The notes: generated by a model from the sequence alone, not told the origin. 64,000 bases of DNA from Candidatus Regiella insecticola LSR1 (GCF_000143625.1 NZ_GL379589.1:10743-74742); one strand, 5' to 3'; positions 22,559-32,951 are shown, counted from the first letter of the stretch. A program made the numbers and translations.

Positions 22559-22681
22559 TATACCCTTCGCCTTTGAAGCCGCCGCGGTGTTGGCTACGCG
22601 CCACATCGCCCTCATGGTATGTCCACGCTCATCGGTCGGTCGCCCTGGCCGCCTAGCGCAACTTCAAAGGCGAAGGGTATA
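22559..22681. repeat. Family A (ERIC-like) repeat between ptsN and rapZ
   Basis: 123 bp from TATACCCTTCGCCTTTGAAG to CTTCAAAGGCGAAGGGTATA (perfect 20-bp inverted ends). Core GTCCACGCTCATCGGTCGGT. With the adjacent family C copy it fills the 413-base gap 22381-22793; the remaining part is AT-rich with no gene. Confidence 0.92.
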
Positions 22682-22793
22682 TTAGTTTTAAATAATTAAA
22701 TTTATTATTAGCATGTAATGTATCTGTCAATGGTGAATTTTATATTAATATATTGATATAAAAAAATAATCATGTTAAATAGCTCATGCTGTT

Positions 22794-23282
22794 TTATGTG
22801 TTTTTTAGCGGTGGCTCAGTAATGATTCGGTAAAGCGCTTCATCGCTTTCAACCGTACGCAAAGAGCGACAAACCATTTTATCAGCCAATTTATCAGCGA
22901 CTAAAGATAGCATATGTAAATGGGTTTTACATTGATCTGCAGATACTAATAAAGCGAACAATATATCAACTGGTTGATTATCAATAGCCTCAAAAGATAT
23001 AGGCTGCTTAAGGCGAATAAACACACCGACGGCGCGCAATGTATCTTCTTTTAGTTTTCCATGAGGGATGGCAATACCGTTGCCAATGCCCGTGCTACCT
23101 AAACGTTCACGTGTTAACAAGGCCTCAAAAATAACCTGAGTGGATAGCCCAAGCTGTTTAGCCGCCAGCTCACTAATAATTTCTAAGGCTCGTTTTTTAC
23201 TTGAGCACTCTTCGGGACTCAGAATTTTAGTACACTCGAGATTTAATACGGAGTGTAGTTGCATTGTATAATCGTTAGTCAT
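22794..23282 (-). CDS. ptsN: Nitrogen-PTS EIIA component PtsN
   Basis: EIIA-Ntr, the last phosphate acceptor of the nitrogen PTS, which regulates potassium transport and other targets. The ATG at 23282 gives 162 residues (E. coli 163); an in-frame GTG lies 12 bases upstream. The phosphorylated histidine is H74 in GIAIPHGKL, and the NQPVDILFALLVSADQ block is typical. Confidence 0.95.
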   Translation of the reverse strand: MTNDYTMQLHSVLNLECTKILSPEECSSKKRALEIISELAAKQLGLSTQVIFEALLTRERLGSTGIGNGIAIPHGKLKEDTLRAVGVFIRLKQPISFEAIDNQPVDILFALLVSADQCKTHLHMLSLVADKLADKMVCRSLRTVESDEALYRIITEPPLKNT

Positions 23283-23401
23283 GTTATCTTTCACTTAATC
23301 GCTGTTTCATCCTTATTCTAAAAATTCTGTCGTCGATGGGTAATTCAGTTTGCTCCTGATATAACAAACTTACTACCGCAAATCTAAAATTTTCTTTGCA
23401 A

Positions 23402-23527
23402 TATACCCTTCGCCTTTGAAGCCGCCGCGTTGTTAGCTGCAGGTATTCGCCGAATCACGTAGTATGTCTACGCTCATCGGTCTCATACCCTGGCCACCTA
23501 GCGGCAACTTCAAAGGCGAAGGGTATA
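23402..23527. repeat. Family A (ERIC-like) repeat between hpf and ptsN
   Basis: 126 bp, TATACCCTTCGCCTTTGAAG and its exact inverse at the other end; core ACGTAGTATGTCTACGCTCA. It sits inside the rpoN-npr gene cluster, 4 bases before the hpf stop codon. Confidence 0.92.
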
Positions 23528-23531
23528 GTTC

Positions 23532-23837
23532 TTAACGCTTTTTCAATTTATCTTTATGTTTTTTGAGCTGACAGGCCAATTTATCGACCAAACAATCAAT
23601 CGCAGCATACATATCTTGGTGTACCTGTTTGGGGTGCTCTGAGGTTGCATGCAGTTTTCCTCCATTTACATCTACTGTTGCTTCTGCAATGTGTTCCGTT
23701 TTTTCTACTCTTAACTCCACACGTACCTGATTAATATGGTCAAAATAGCGCTCAAGCCTGCTTAATTTTTTTTCAATAAAATCACGCAATGGATCAGTAA
23801 TCTCTAGATGATGATGTCCAGTTACATTTAGCTGCAT
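23532..23837 (-). CDS. hpf: Ribosome hibernation promoting factor HPF
   Basis: Binds the 30S subunit and promotes 100S ribosome dimers in stationary phase. 101 residues (E. coli 95); starts MQLNVTGHHHLEITDPLRDF and contains the conserved basic helix DCLVDKLACQLKKHKDKLKK. Follows rpoN as in E. coli. Confidence 0.95.
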   Translation of the reverse strand: MQLNVTGHHHLEITDPLRDFIEKKLSRLERYFDHINQVRVELRVEKTEHIAEATVDVNGGKLHATSEHPKQVHQDMYAAIDCLVDKLACQLKKHKDKLKKR

Positions 23838-23860
23838 ACATTTTTCCTTCTCAATTCAGG

Positions 23861-25306
23861 TCAAATTAACCGTTTACGTTGATTAGAGGGTGGAATGGAC
23901 AACGACTCTCGGTACTTGGCAACAGTACGCCGAGCCACAATAATGCCTTGTTCGCAAAGCAATAAAGTCAATTTGCTATCACTTAGCGGCTTGATAGGGT
24001 TTTCTCCGGCTATCAATTTTTTTATCAACGCTCTGATTGCTATAGAAGAAGCTTCACCTCCACTTTCAGTGTTTACATGACTAGAAAAGAAGTACTTGAG
24101 CTCAAAAATCCCTCGAGGACTGTGAAGATATTTTTGAGTAGTAATGCGCGATATTGTTGACTCATGCATCTGCACTACACTAGCAACGTCAGCAAGAACC
24201 ATGGGTTGCATAGATTCTTCACCCTGTTCGAAAAACGCAATTTGTTGATCAACAATACAGCGTGCTACTTTCAATAATGTTTCATGGCGGCTTGCTAAAC
24301 TTTTTATTAACCATTTTGCTTCTTGTAGATTACTACGAATATACTGACTGTCGTTATCGTTAAGTAAGCCTCCTCCTGCTGATGCTAGGGCTGCATATTG
24401 TTGGTTAATTTTTAAGTGTGGAAGGCTATCAGTGTTCAATTCAACCGTCCAATCATTCCCCTTCTTGTTCAAAATAACATCTGGAATAACATACTGTGAT
24501 GTGCCTGTACTAACAACCGACTGCCCCGGACGCGGATCGAGCGACTGGATCAAGGCAATGGCTTCTTTTAGCGCCGTTTCTTTTAGTCGGCTTAAGCGAA
24601 TTATTGTGCGGTAATCATGATTACCCAACAAATCGAGATAATCCGCAACTATTAAGCGTGCTTCTATCAGGTAAGGCGTATTTATAGCACATTGTGATAA
24701 TTGAACTAATAAACATTCCCGTAAATTACGAGCCGCGACCCCAACAGGATCAAAATGTTGTACCCGTTTTAACACTGCTTCCACTTCGTCAAGTGTCAGT
24801 TCTTTATCACCGATAGTGGCTAAAATATCTTCTAGTGATACGGTAAGATACCCAGTTTCATCTACCGCATCAATGATAGAAATGGCGATAGCAGTATCAG
24901 AAAAGGGCGTGAGACCCACTTGCCACATCAGATGATCTTGTAAGCTTTGAGTATTTCCCTCCTGGTAGTAAGGTAAATCATCATTATCATTGCCGTAATA
25001 ATGACTCATTCCGAATGACATACTGGTGTTATACATTTCTTCCCAGGTTACATCCAGCGGCAACTCTTCCGGTATATTTTCTTTTTCTAGGGCGTTAAGG
25101 CTATCAAAATCTTCTGGGTTCACCGTCTCTTTCGTGTCGATTTCCACATGGCTATTTGTTTGCTCTAGCAGAGGATTATTGACTAATGCCAACTGAATCT
25201 CTTGTTGTAATTCAGCAGTAGAGAGATGCAACAAACGTATTGCCTGCTGAAGTTGTGGGGTCATAGCCAATTGCTGACTGAGTCTAAGTTGTAAACCTTG
25301 CTTCAT
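23861..25306 (-). CDS. rpoN: RNA polymerase sigma-54 factor RpoN
   Basis: Alternative sigma factor for promoters activated by AAA+ enhancer proteins. 481 residues (E. coli 477). Glutamine-rich region I ([20 protein letters not shown]) contacts activators, the acidic region II follows, then the core-binding part. Near the C-terminus the RpoN box [12 protein letters not shown] recognises the -24 element. Complete; no sigma-54 activator is encoded in the window. Confidence 0.97.
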   Translation of the reverse strand: MKQGLQLRLSQQLAMTPQLQQAIRLLHLSTAELQQEIQLALVNNPLLEQTNSHVEIDTKETVNPEDFDSLNALEKENIPEELPLDVTWEEMYNTSMSFGMSHYYGNDNDDLPYYQEGNTQSLQDHLMWQVGLTPFSDTAIAISIIDAVDETGYLTVSLEDILATIGDKELTLDEVEAVLKRVQHFDPVGVAARNLRECLLVQLSQCAINTPYLIEARLIVADYLDLLGNHDYRTIIRLSRLKETALKEAIALIQSLDPRPGQSVVSTGTSQYVIPDVILNKKGNDWTVELNTDSLPHLKINQQYAALASAGGGLLNDNDSQYIRSNLQEAKWLIKSLASRHETLLKVARCIVDQQIAFFEQGEESMQPMVLADVASVVQMHESTISRITTQKYLHSPRGIFELKYFFSSHVNTESGGEASSIAIRALIKKLIAGENPIKPLSDSKLTLLLCEQGIIVARRTVAKYRESLSIPPSNQRKRLI

Positions 25307-25393
25307 AATGTTAGATCAATTTTCCGTAACCACTCAATGTTAGACATCAGCCTTTTATTAAAATCCTACATTTATTAAAAATGCGGATGACCA

Positions 25394-25445
25394 AGAGCCT
25401 ATTCGAAATATTCTTGAGAGAAGCTCAGACGAGGAAAACCCAAAA
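25394..25445. repeat. Family D repeat fragment between lptB and rpoN
   Basis: AGAGCCTATTCGAAATATTC followed by GCTCAGACGAGGAAAAC, the left part of family D. No right end is visible. The rest of the gap to 25506 is AT-rich spacer. Confidence 0.65.
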
Positions 25446-25506
25446 AACGCAGTAATATGAATATATTAAATAAATATTTTTAACATGATCTTCATAGGAT
25501 CTAAAA

Positions 25507-26232
25507 TCACAGCCGAAATTCTTCGCCTAAATAAACTCGTTTAACTTGTTCGTCTGCTAAAATTTCTTGCGGTGTGCCCTGGGCGATCAGATGCCCTCGA
25601 TTCACGATATAGGCTCGCTCACAAACGTCTAGCGTTTCACGCACGTTGTGATCGGTAATCAAAACGCCTAATCCCCTCCCCCGCAAATGCTTAATAATTT
25701 TTTTGATGTCAATCACCGAAATCGGATCGACTCCGGCAAAGGGTTCATCAAGTAAAATGAACTTAGGATTAGCGGCCAACGCTCGAGCAATTTCAACACG
25801 TCGACGTTCTCCACCGGAAAGCGATTGGCCTAGGTTATCGTGTAAATGCGCAATATGGAACTCTTCCATCAGCTCTTTTGCCCGTTCTGTACGCTGCTGG
25901 GCTAATAGATCTTGACGAATTTCTAGTACCGCCATTAAGTTGTGATAAACACTTAGGCCACGAAAAATAGACGCTTCTTGCGGTAGATAACCAATCCCGC
26001 GTCGTGCGCGTTCATGCAAAGGTAACAGGCTGATATCTTCTTCATCAAGCAGAATACATCCAGCGTCACGTGCAACGATCCCCACGATCATATAAAAAGT
26101 AGTTGTTTTTCCTGCCCCATTAGGGCCTAACAAACCAACAATTTCACCTGAATTTACGGTCAGGCTAACCTCTTCAACCACTTTGCGTCCTTTATACGCT
26201 TTGGCCAATTTTGTTACGATTAAGCTTGCCAT
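25507..26232 (-). CDS. lptB: LPS export ABC transporter ATPase LptB
   Basis: ATPase of the LptB2FGC complex that pulls lipopolysaccharide from the inner membrane. The ATG at 26232 gives 241 residues, the E. coli length; the open frame upstream runs into the adjacent repeat. Walker [11 protein letters not shown]-loop YLPQEASIF, signature [14 protein letters not shown] and Walker [14 protein letters not shown] are intact. Confidence 0.97.
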   Translation of the reverse strand: MASLIVTKLAKAYKGRKVVEEVSLTVNSGEIVGLLGPNGAGKTTTFYMIVGIVARDAGCILLDEEDISLLPLHERARRGIGYLPQEASIFRGLSVYHNLMAVLEIRQDLLAQQRTERAKELMEEFHIAHLHDNLGQSLSGGERRRVEIARALAANPKFILLDEPFAGVDPISVIDIKKIIKHLRGRGLGVLITDHNVRETLDVCERAYIVNRGHLIAQGTPQEILADEQVKRVYLGEEFRL

Positions 26233-26295
26233 TGTTGTTGCCCATGGTTGTGAAAGCCGGTTCGATATCTGAGCGTTGCTCAAAAAGATTTGGAA

Positions 26296-26382
26296 TATAC
26301 CCTTCGCCTTTGAAGCCGCCGTGTTGTTGGCTGCGGACGCTCGCCCTGGCAGCCGAAGGCAACTTCAAAGACTGTGGGTATA
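26296..26382. repeat. Family A repeat, internally deleted, between lptA and lptB
   Basis: 87 bp, TATACCCTTCGCCTTTGAAG at one end and TTCAAAGACTGTGGGTATA at the other; about 40 bases of core are missing. It separates two genes that are adjacent in the E. coli lpt operon. Confidence 0.85.
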
Positions 26383-26387
26383 GGCTC

Positions 26388-26957
26388 TTAATTTTTTGTC
26401 TCATTTGTTTTACGATTTTTTTGTGGCTTAGGCTTAGTTTCTTGTAATTGAGCAGGCAACAATACAGTGGTGACACGTTTATTTTTATCACTGAAAGCTT
26501 CCATTAGCTGCTTTTCCACCTGATAAGTAATGCGATCAGCTTCAATATTGCTATCTAGTTGTTTCAGATAAGCATTACCAGTAAGTACCAAGAATTGATT
26601 AGCTAGCTGATAACGCAATTTTTCGCCGTGTCCGGTCACTAACTTACCGTTATCTTGCATTTGCTGAAAAGTGACTGGAGTGCCAAAACCTTCCATTACC
26701 GTTTTTTTTTGCTCACCGTCGGGACGGGTGACAACCACTTTATTCGCTTTAATTTCAATGCTACCTTGCTTAATGATGACATTATCGATAAAAACTGAAA
26801 CATTGTTAGGTAAATCGAGTGATTGTGTATCTGAGGTGATATGAATGGGCTGTTCACTATCACTGCTTAACGCTAAAGCGGGAAAGTTCACTGTTAAAAA
26901 TGCCGCTAAAAATAAGCCGGTCAGTAAAATACCATGGATTTTATTGCTGATTTTCAT
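26388..26957 (-). CDS. lptA: Periplasmic LPS bridge protein LptA
   Basis: Forms the periplasmic bridge carrying LPS to LptD. 189 residues (E. coli 185). The N-terminus is a signal peptide (GLFLAAFLTVNFPALALS) followed by the OstA/beta-jellyroll domain: QPIHITSDTQSLDLPNN, GSIEIKANKVVVTRP and GNAYLKQLDSNIEADRITY. The C-terminal tail is lysine-rich and its last codons lie close to the repeat. Starts within the end of lptC (17-base overlap). Confidence 0.94.
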   Translation of the reverse strand: MKISNKIHGILLTGLFLAAFLTVNFPALALSSDSEQPIHITSDTQSLDLPNNVSVFIDNVIIKQGSIEIKANKVVVTRPDGEQKKTVMEGFGTPVTFQQMQDNGKLVTGHGEKLRYQLANQFLVLTGNAYLKQLDSNIEADRITYQVEKQLMEAFSDKNKRVTTVLLPAQLQETKPKPQKNRKTNETKN

Positions 26958-27531
26958 AATGGGTTTTAACCTTCTCGCTTAGTTCTACGGTTTGATTACG
27001 CAAATTTCCCCGCATTTTCATACCATTGACAGTGAATCCAACACCATACAGGTTAACATCATCATTTGATGAGATATTTTGATTGATTAAATTAACTTCA
27101 GCATTATCAGTGGTAATTTTTTGCAACTGTGAGATTGCTGTTAAATTATTAACCTCAACATGACCATATAAATAGAGCATTTTACCATCGGTGAGTTTGG
27201 CCTGATCCGCTTTTATTTCCCAACTGCCTACCGCGTTTTCATCAAACAAGGTCATGACTGGCTTAGTGAACCAAGTGACCGTCGAATGATCGAGAGCCGT
27301 ATTATTAACTGAGCTATTGGTATAATTTTTAACCTCTTCTGCCATCAATCGATAATGTAGTTTACCGTCTAGTGCATATACCGCCGTAACCGTTTGTTGA
27401 CTTTGATAAGTAGGGAGATTGTGATCAACAGGTTGTATTACCTGCTGATTAAAACCAGAGAAATTCGAACCAATTAACGCCAAAGCGATCATGATCAGTA
27501 ACAGTGTTATCCCTATTCTGGTTTTGGTCAT
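26941..27531 (-). CDS. lptC: LPS export protein LptC
   Basis: Bitopic inner-membrane protein linking LptBFG to LptA. 196 residues (E. coli 191); one N-terminal membrane helix (ITLLLIMIALALIGSNF) then the periplasmic jellyroll with DGKLHYRLMAEEVKNY and GKMLYLYGHVEVNNL. Sits between kdsC and lptA as in E. coli, overlapping lptA. Confidence 0.93.
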   Translation of the reverse strand: MTKTRIGITLLLIMIALALIGSNFSGFNQQVIQPVDHNLPTYQSQQTVTAVYALDGKLHYRLMAEEVKNYTNSSVNNTALDHSTVTWFTKPVMTLFDENAVGSWEIKADQAKLTDGKMLYLYGHVEVNNLTAISQLQKITTDNAEVNLINQNISSNDDVNLYGVGFTVNGMKMRGNLRNQTVELSEKVKTHYENQQ

Positions 27532-27540
27532 ATCAACATC

Positions 27541-28077
27541 CTACAAATCTGTTGCATTTTTTTGTGCAAACAAGATGAGATCACAAACTTCTCGCACCGC
27601 ACCCTGTCCCCCTGCAATACGGGTAATATAATGTACTTTTTTTCGCACTACAGGATGAGCATCTGCCACTGCAACTGATAGCCCCACCTCATTCATTACG
27701 GGTAAGTCGATCAAATCATCACCAATATAAGCCACTTGCTCAGGTTGACAATTGAGTTTTGTTAATAATTCTTTATAGGCTAAAGATTTATCCACTTGGC
27801 CTTGATATAGGTGTTTAATGGATAACGTTTGCGCCCGATTTTTGACTAATTCGGCATTACGCGCCGTGATAATGGCAACTTCCACGCCAGATTTTTTTAA
27901 ACAACGGATACCATAACCGTCTCGCACATGAAAAGCTTTCAGTTCTTCACCTTGGTTACCCATATAAATTAAACCATTCGACAATACCCCATCGACATCA
28001 CAAATAAGTAAACGGATCTTAGCGGCACATTCAATAATTTTTGTCAGTACTAATCCATAATCAGTTTCTGTATACAT
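27541..28077 (-). CDS. kdsC: Kdo-8-phosphate phosphatase KdsC
   Basis: HAD-family phosphatase releasing Kdo from Kdo-8-phosphate for LPS inner core. 178 residues (E. coli 188, shorter N-terminus). The nucleophile motif is DVDGVLSNG, followed by FHVRDGYGIRCLKKSG, and the metal-binding GDDLIDLPVM. Nine bases from lptC, so in the same operon. Confidence 0.95.
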   Translation of the reverse strand: MYTETDYGLVLTKIIECAAKIRLLICDVDGVLSNGLIYMGNQGEELKAFHVRDGYGIRCLKKSGVEVAIITARNAELVKNRAQTLSIKHLYQGQVDKSLAYKELLTKLNCQPEQVAYIGDDLIDLPVMNEVGLSVAVADAHPVVRKKVHYITRIAGGQGAVREVCDLILFAQKNATDL

Positions 28078-28090
28078 TTATGTCTCCCTT

Positions 28091-29110
28091 TTATACGATA
28101 CCCGCTTTTAGCAGGTCGTGCATATGCACTACACCCAATAGGCGCTCATCTTCGACCACTAACAGTACTGTAATATTATGTGATTGCATTAAATTGAGCG
28201 CTTCCACCGCCAGCTTATCAGCAGAAATATGGATACCACCCGATGTCATAACCTCAGCAATTTTAGCGTTATTGAGATCAAACGTGTTATCAGATAATAC
28301 TCGGCGTAAATCGCCATCAGTAAAAACACCGGCAATTTTCATCTGATCATCACAGATAACGGTTAAACCGAGTTTTTTTTGCGTAATTTCCAGCAATGCA
28401 TCACGCAATGAAGCATCAAGAGTCACCTGTGGAATTTCAGTACCAATATGCATAATCTCGTCGACACGAACGAGTAATTTGCGTCCTAACAAACCACCTG
28501 GATGAGAAAGGGCAAAATGCTGTGGAGTAAAGCGACGTTTTTTCAGTAACGCCACTGCAAGGGCATCACCCATAACAAGGGTAGCGGTGGTACTCGCTGT
28601 TGGGGCAAGTCCCAATGGGCAAGCCTCTTCGGGTACTTTAATGCATAAATGGATATCCGCCACCTCACCCATGTTACTTTTAGGATTGCCGCTCATGGCA
28701 ATCAACAAAATTTTTTGGCGTTTTAAAATCGGGATCAGGGATAAAATTTCACCTGTTTCACCCGAATTTGAGATAGCCAAGACAATATCCTGTGATGTCA
28801 CCATTCCTAAATCACCATGGCTCGCTTCGGTGGGATGGATAAAAAAAGCAGGTGTGCCGGTACTGGCGAAGGTCGCTGCTATTTTTCGGCCAATATGACC
28901 TGATTTACCTATCCCCATCACTACCACTTTGCCCTGACAATTAAAGATTTTTTCGCAAGCATGAGAAAAATCATGATTAATGTATTGATCAAGCTGTGCT
29001 AGAGCATTACGCTCAATTTGTAATACTTCTTTTCCGGCTTGTTGGAAGCAACAATCTTCAGAGCAATTGCCTGGAAAACAGGCGCCTGATGATAATTCAA
29101 CATGAGACAT
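28091..29110 (-). CDS. kdsD: D-arabinose-5-phosphate isomerase KdsD
   Basis: Makes arabinose-5-phosphate for Kdo synthesis. The ATG at 29110 gives 339 residues (E. coli 328). An N-terminal SIS domain (GIGKSGHIGRKIAATFASTG, FIHPTEASHGDLGMV, AISNSGETGE) is followed by two CBS domains (GVFTDGDLRRVL, LLGVVHMHDLLKAG). The upstream E. coli neighbour yrbG is absent; two family A repeats stand there. Confidence 0.95.
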   Translation of the reverse strand: MSHVELSSGACFPGNCSEDCCFQQAGKEVLQIERNALAQLDQYINHDFSHACEKIFNCQGKVVVMGIGKSGHIGRKIAATFASTGTPAFFIHPTEASHGDLGMVTSQDIVLAISNSGETGEILSLIPILKRQKILLIAMSGNPKSNMGEVADIHLCIKVPEEACPLGLAPTASTTATLVMGDALAVALLKKRRFTPQHFALSHPGGLLGRKLLVRVDEIMHIGTEIPQVTLDASLRDALLEITQKKLGLTVICDDQMKIAGVFTDGDLRRVLSDNTFDLNNAKIAEVMTSGGIHISADKLAVEALNLMQSHNITVLLVVEDERLLGVVHMHDLLKAGIV

Positions 29111-29164
29111 ATTCGACCCCTGCTCGGTTATAAAACTCGGCTGCGACGTTAAATCGAGCAATGC

Positions 29165-29284
29165 TATACCCTTCGTTTTTGAAGTTGCCTTCGGCTACCA
29201 AGGCGACCGATCGATGAGCGTAAACATACCATGAGGCGAGAGCTGACAGCCAACAACGCGGCGGCTTCAAAGGCAAAGGGTATA
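29165..29284. repeat. Family A (ERIC-like) repeat between kdsD and mlaF, copy 1
   Basis: 120 bp from TATACCCTTCGTTTTTGAAG to CTTCAAAGGCAAAGGGTATA, core GACCGATCGATGAGCGTAAA. Lies in the divergent gap of kdsD and mlaF, where yrbG would be. Confidence 0.9.
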
Positions 29285-29351
29285 AAAAACATCACAAGAT
29301 AAACGATAAACTTACTGAATAACAGAGCTTCGGTCACACAGCCGAGTAAAA

Positions 29352-29477
29352 TATATCCACAGCCTTTGAAGCTGCGGCTAGGCGGCCAGGGGGTGAGACC
29401 GATGCGCGTAGATAGACTACGTGACTCGGCGAACACCCGCCGCCAACGCCGCCCTAACTTGAAAGGCGAAGGGTATA
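29352..29477. repeat. Family A (ERIC-like) repeat between kdsD and mlaF, copy 2
   Basis: 126 bp from TATATCCACAGCCTTTGAAG to AACTTGAAAGGCGAAGGGTATA, core GTAGATAGACTACGTGACTC. About 70 bases from copy 1. The promoter of mlaF must lie within or beside it. Confidence 0.88.
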
Positions 29478-29509
29478 ACCGTCATCAAGCACAACAAAGG
29501 CGAATAAAA

Positions 29510-30346
29510 ATGAACCCATTGCCATCGAATTTAATTGAAATCCAGAATATGAGTTTCACCCGCCGTGAACGTAGGATATTTTCCGATATTAATATGACAG
29601 TACCCCGTGGAAAAATAACGGCGATTATGGGGCCATCAGGGATAGGTAAAACAACTTTGTTACGATTGATAGGTGGGCAATTAGTGCCTGACTGTGGCAT
29701 GATTTTGTTTAACGGCGACAATATTCCAACCTTGTCACGTCAACGACTGTACAATGCACGTAAGAAAATGGGAATGTTATTTCAGTCTGGTGCCTTGTTT
29801 ACTGATCTGAATGTTTTCGACAATGTTGCTTTTCCTCTACGTGAGCATAGCAGCCTGCCAGACGAACTATTGCACAGTACAGTAATGATGAAATTGGAAG
29901 CTGTCGGATTACGGGGCGCTGCCAAAATGATGCCGTCGGAGCTTTCTGGCGGAATGGCCAGGCGAGTTGCACTGGCTCGAGCGATCGCGCTCGATCCTGA
30001 ATTAATTATGTTTGATGAACCTTTTGGTGGCCAAGATCCGATTACGATGGGAATTCTCGTTAAACTTATCGATGAGTTAAACCAGGCATTAGGTGTTACC
30101 TGTATTGTGGTGTCGCACGATGTAAAAGAAATACTCAGTATCGCTGATTATGCCTACATTATTGCTGACCAACGGGTGATAGCTGAAGGAACAGCAACAC
30201 AATTACAAAATAATCACAACCAACAGGTACGCCAGTTCCTTGATGGTATCGCCGATGGGCCTATCCCTTTTCGTTTTCCAGCCGATGACTATAAAATAGA
30301 ATTATTAAAAAAACATAAACATCAATATTATAAAAATACGCGCTAA
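29510..30346 (+). CDS. mlaF: Phospholipid transport ABC ATPase MlaF
   Basis: ATPase of the MlaFEDB complex that keeps outer-membrane lipid asymmetry by moving phospholipid between membranes. ATG at 29510 gives 278 residues (E. coli 269). Walker A GPSGIGKTT, signature LSGGMARRVALARA and Walker B LIMFDEPFGGQDP. The frame is open upstream through the repeat but only from 29510 is there similarity. Confidence 0.95.
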   Translation: MNPLPSNLIEIQNMSFTRRERRIFSDINMTVPRGKITAIMGPSGIGKTTLLRLIGGQLVPDCGMILFNGDNIPTLSRQRLYNARKKMGMLFQSGALFTDLNVFDNVAFPLREHSSLPDELLHSTVMMKLEAVGLRGAAKMMPSELSGGMARRVALARAIALDPELIMFDEPFGGQDPITMGILVKLIDELNQALGVTCIVVSHDVKEILSIADYAYIIADQRVIAEGTATQLQNNHNQQVRQFLDGIADGPIPFRFPADDYKIELLKKHKHQYYKNTR

Positions 30347-30404
30347 CAAAAAAGCGAAAAATGAAACTCAGATCCACTGTGATAAATGATAGATTAGCAA
30401 CTTC

Positions 30405-30500
30405 TTAGAGCCTATTCGAAATTTTCTTTGAGCTGCGCTAAGACGAGGAAAATATGTTGCTACTGATTTTAACAATATCAGTAAACACAGCAGATTTTGA
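30405..30500. repeat. Family D repeat between mlaF and mlaE
   Basis: TTAGAGCCTATTCGAAATTT at the left, then GCTAAGACGAGGAAAATATG and ACACAGCAGATTTTGAATAA at the right. In E. coli mlaF and mlaE are nearly adjacent; here the element opens a gap of 180 bases inside the operon. Confidence 0.75.
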
Positions 30501-30526
30501 ATAAATTTTAGGCTGATGGAGTATTT

Positions 30527-31309
30527 ATGCTAGTAAAAGCGTTGGCGTCCCTAGGTGGTAAAGCGATCGATGTATGCACATCATTCGGGCGCGCCGGATG
30601 GATGTTATTTCATGCGCTGGTGGGTAAACCAGAACCGCGCAAACAATGGCCATTGCTAGTAAAACAGCTCCACAATCTGGGAACACAATCTCTGTCAATT
30701 ATTGTGGTTTCTGGATTATTTATCGGCATGGTACTGGGATTACAAGGCTATTTAATCTTGATGACTTACAGTGCTGAAGCCAGCCTGGGGATGATGGTAG
30801 CGCTATCATTGCTGCGGGAACTGGGTCCAGTAATAACAGCATTATTATTCGCAGGAAGAGCAGGATCAGCACTGACTGCTGAAATCGGCCTAATGAAAGC
30901 CACGGAACAGCTTGCTAGCTTGGAGATGATGGCGATTGATCCTCTTCGACGGGTAATCGCCCCTCGTTTTTGGGCCGGTGTCATTAGTATGCCATTATTG
31001 ATGGCCATTTTTATTGCGGTTGGAATAGTCGGGGGAGCGATAGTTGGGGTTGACTGGAAGGGAATCGACGCCGGATTCTTCTGGTCGGCGATGCAAAATG
31101 CTATTGAATGGCGAGTCGATTTAATCAATAGCCTGATTAAAAGCTTAGTATTCACCGTGGCCGTCACTTGGATTGCGCTATTTAACGGCTATGATGCGCT
31201 CCCGACGTCTGAAGGCATTAGTCAAGCAACCACTCGTACTGTAGTGTATTCATCATTAGCAGTGCTAGGATTAGATTTTGTGCTGACAACACTCATGTTC
31301 GGAAACTAA
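30527..31309 (+). CDS. mlaE: Phospholipid transport permease MlaE
   Basis: Inner-membrane permease of the Mla complex, 260 residues as in E. coli. Hydrophobic helices include [19 protein letters not shown]; the conserved [19 protein letters not shown] block and the C-terminal FGN end match the family. mlaD begins 3 bases after the stop. Confidence 0.96.
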   Translation: MLVKALASLGGKAIDVCTSFGRAGWMLFHALVGKPEPRKQWPLLVKQLHNLGTQSLSIIVVSGLFIGMVLGLQGYLILMTYSAEASLGMMVALSLLRELGPVITALLFAGRAGSALTAEIGLMKATEQLASLEMMAIDPLRRVIAPRFWAGVISMPLLMAIFIAVGIVGGAIVGVDWKGIDAGFFWSAMQNAIEWRVDLINSLIKSLVFTVAVTWIALFNGYDALPTSEGISQATTRTVVYSSLAVLGLDFVLTTLMFGN

Positions 31310-31312
31310 ATC

Positions 31313-31828
31313 ATGCAAACGAAAAAAAGTGAAATAGGGGTAGGCCTGTTTGTTCTAGTGGCTTTCATTGCCGTGATTTTTTTATGCCTGAAAGTGGCTG
31401 ATATCAAATCAATAGGTAATCAATCAACTTACCGTATATACGCAATTTTCAACAACGTAGGCGGATTAAAAATCAATTCGCCTGTGAAAATTGGTGGGGT
31501 GGTAATAGGGCGAGTAGCCGATATCTCTTTAGATAAAAAAAATTATAACCCTCGAGTAGCGATAGATATCCAGGAAAATTATAATCATATTCCCAATAGC
31601 AGTTCTCTAGCCATTAGAACCGCGGGGTTACTAGGGGAACAATTTTTGGCACTTAATGTCGGTTTTGAAGATCAAGAAATGGGTACTGGTATCTTAAAAG
31701 CTGGCGATACCATTGAAGACACTAAGTCCGCGTTGATTTTAGAAGATTTAATCGGGCAGTTAATTTATAAAAAGGACGATAATAATACTGTTGCCAATTC
31801 CGCAACATCAACCCAGGGGGGATTTTGA
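31313..31828 (+). CDS. mlaD: Phospholipid-binding MCE protein MlaD
   Basis: MCE-domain protein forming a hexameric ring on MlaE. 171 residues (E. coli 183). One N-terminal membrane helix ([19 protein letters not shown]), then the MCE fold with [20 protein letters not shown] and [15 protein letters not shown]. The slightly short C-terminus still contains [12 protein letters not shown]. Ends 2 bases before mlaC. Confidence 0.95.
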   Translation: MQTKKSEIGVGLFVLVAFIAVIFLCLKVADIKSIGNQSTYRIYAIFNNVGGLKINSPVKIGGVVIGRVADISLDKKNYNPRVAIDIQENYNHIPNSSSLAIRTAGLLGEQFLALNVGFEDQEMGTGILKAGDTIEDTKSALILEDLIGQLIYKKDDNNTVANSATSTQGGF

Positions 31829-31829
31829 A

Positions 31830-32468
31830 ATGATCAGGGCACGCATGCTTAAATATTTATTAATGATGACATTATTGTTAGTCACACCTTTGGCCAGTGC
31901 GGTAGACAAAACTAATCCTTATCGCCTGATGGAAGATGTGGCGCAAAGAACCTTTGACAGATTAAAAAACGAACAGTCTAAAATCAAACAAAATCCTAAT
32001 TATCTGCGAACCATTGTACGTGAAGAGCTCATCCCTGCTGTACAAATAAAGTACGCCGGAGCATTGGTATTAGGGCCTTATTATAAGGAAGCCACCAAAG
32101 CTGAGCTCGACGATTATTTTGGCGCCTTCGAAAAATATCTGGAACAATCTTACGCCCAAGCATTAACGATGTATCAGGGGCAAACGTATAAAATTTCACC
32201 GGAACAACCGTTAGACAGAGAAATTATCCCTATCCGTGTCGAGATCGTTGATCCCAACGGACGCCCACCAATACGTTTAGATTTTCAGTGGCGCCGCAAC
32301 ACGCAAACTGGATATTGGCAAGCTTTTGACATGATTGTTGAAGGAGTAAGTATGATTCAGACCAAAAAAAGTGGCTGGGATTCTATTTTGCAGCAGACAG
32401 GAATTCAAGGCCTAACCAAAGCATTAAACGCCAGCAGCAAACAGGAAATTAAATTAAACAAAAAATAA
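31830..32468 (+). CDS. mlaC: Periplasmic phospholipid-binding protein MlaC
   Basis: Shuttles phospholipid between the outer-membrane MlaA complex and MlaFEDB. ATG at 31830 gives 212 residues (E. coli 211), with GGGGGA upstream. Signal peptide [18 protein letters not shown], then [36 protein letters not shown] is a family block. Its outer-membrane partner mlaA is not in this window. Confidence 0.95.
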   Translation: MIRARMLKYLLMMTLLLVTPLASAVDKTNPYRLMEDVAQRTFDRLKNEQSKIKQNPNYLRTIVREELIPAVQIKYAGALVLGPYYKEATKAELDDYFGAFEKYLEQSYAQALTMYQGQTYKISPEQPLDREIIPIRVEIVDPNGRPPIRLDFQWRRNTQTGYWQAFDMIVEGVSMIQTKKSGWDSILQQTGIQGLTKALNASSKQEIKLNKK

Positions 32469-32488
32469 TAATGGAATAAATAATAATC

Positions 32489-32785
32489 ATGATCGGTAAA
32501 TTAAACTGGCAATTGCAGACAAACAGCTTACTATTGCAAGGCGATCTGGATCGTGACACCTTGTTGCCCTTATGGCAGCAACGTAACAAACTGCTCACTG
32601 ATATTGATTGTATTGATGTGACACAGCTACACCGAGTCGATTCTGCGGGTTTGGCGCTGCTGGTTCATTTAATTCATTTTAAATCTCAGCAGCAAAACAT
32701 AAAGCTAGCCATATCAGGTATCAGTGATCAGTTAGCCACACTGATTAAGCTCTACAATCTCCCAGGGCGGGATCTAACTCATTAA
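32489..32785 (+). CDS. mlaB: STAS-domain protein MlaB
   Basis: Cytoplasmic STAS-domain subunit that stabilises MlaF. 98 residues (E. coli 97), with LLLQGDLDRDTLLPLW and TQLHRVDSAGLALLVHLI. Last gene of mlaFEDCB. The gap to ibaG holds a family A repeat. Confidence 0.93.
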   Translation: MIGKLNWQLQTNSLLLQGDLDRDTLLPLWQQRNKLLTDIDCIDVTQLHRVDSAGLALLVHLIHFKSQQQNIKLAISGISDQLATLIKLYNLPGRDLTH

Positions 32786-32951
32786 TTAATCAATTTTAGA
32801 TTACAAAACACACAATTTGTGTATATTAATTAAACATATGAGAAAATTTCGTCTGCGAAATGCTTAAATATTGATCTTATTGATGACAAAAAATACAAAG
32901 TGGAATCCCGCCCTGTACAATCTCCAGCAAATAATTTCTATATGAGACGGT

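Noticed and set aside
26211..26491. Frames on both strands between lptB and lptA
   Set aside because: They are reads through a truncated family A repeat and the ends of lptB and lptA.
29165..29477. Open frames running through family A repeats
   Set aside because: Similar frames appear in nearly every copy of the repeat because the consensus happens to be open in one frame; they are not genes.
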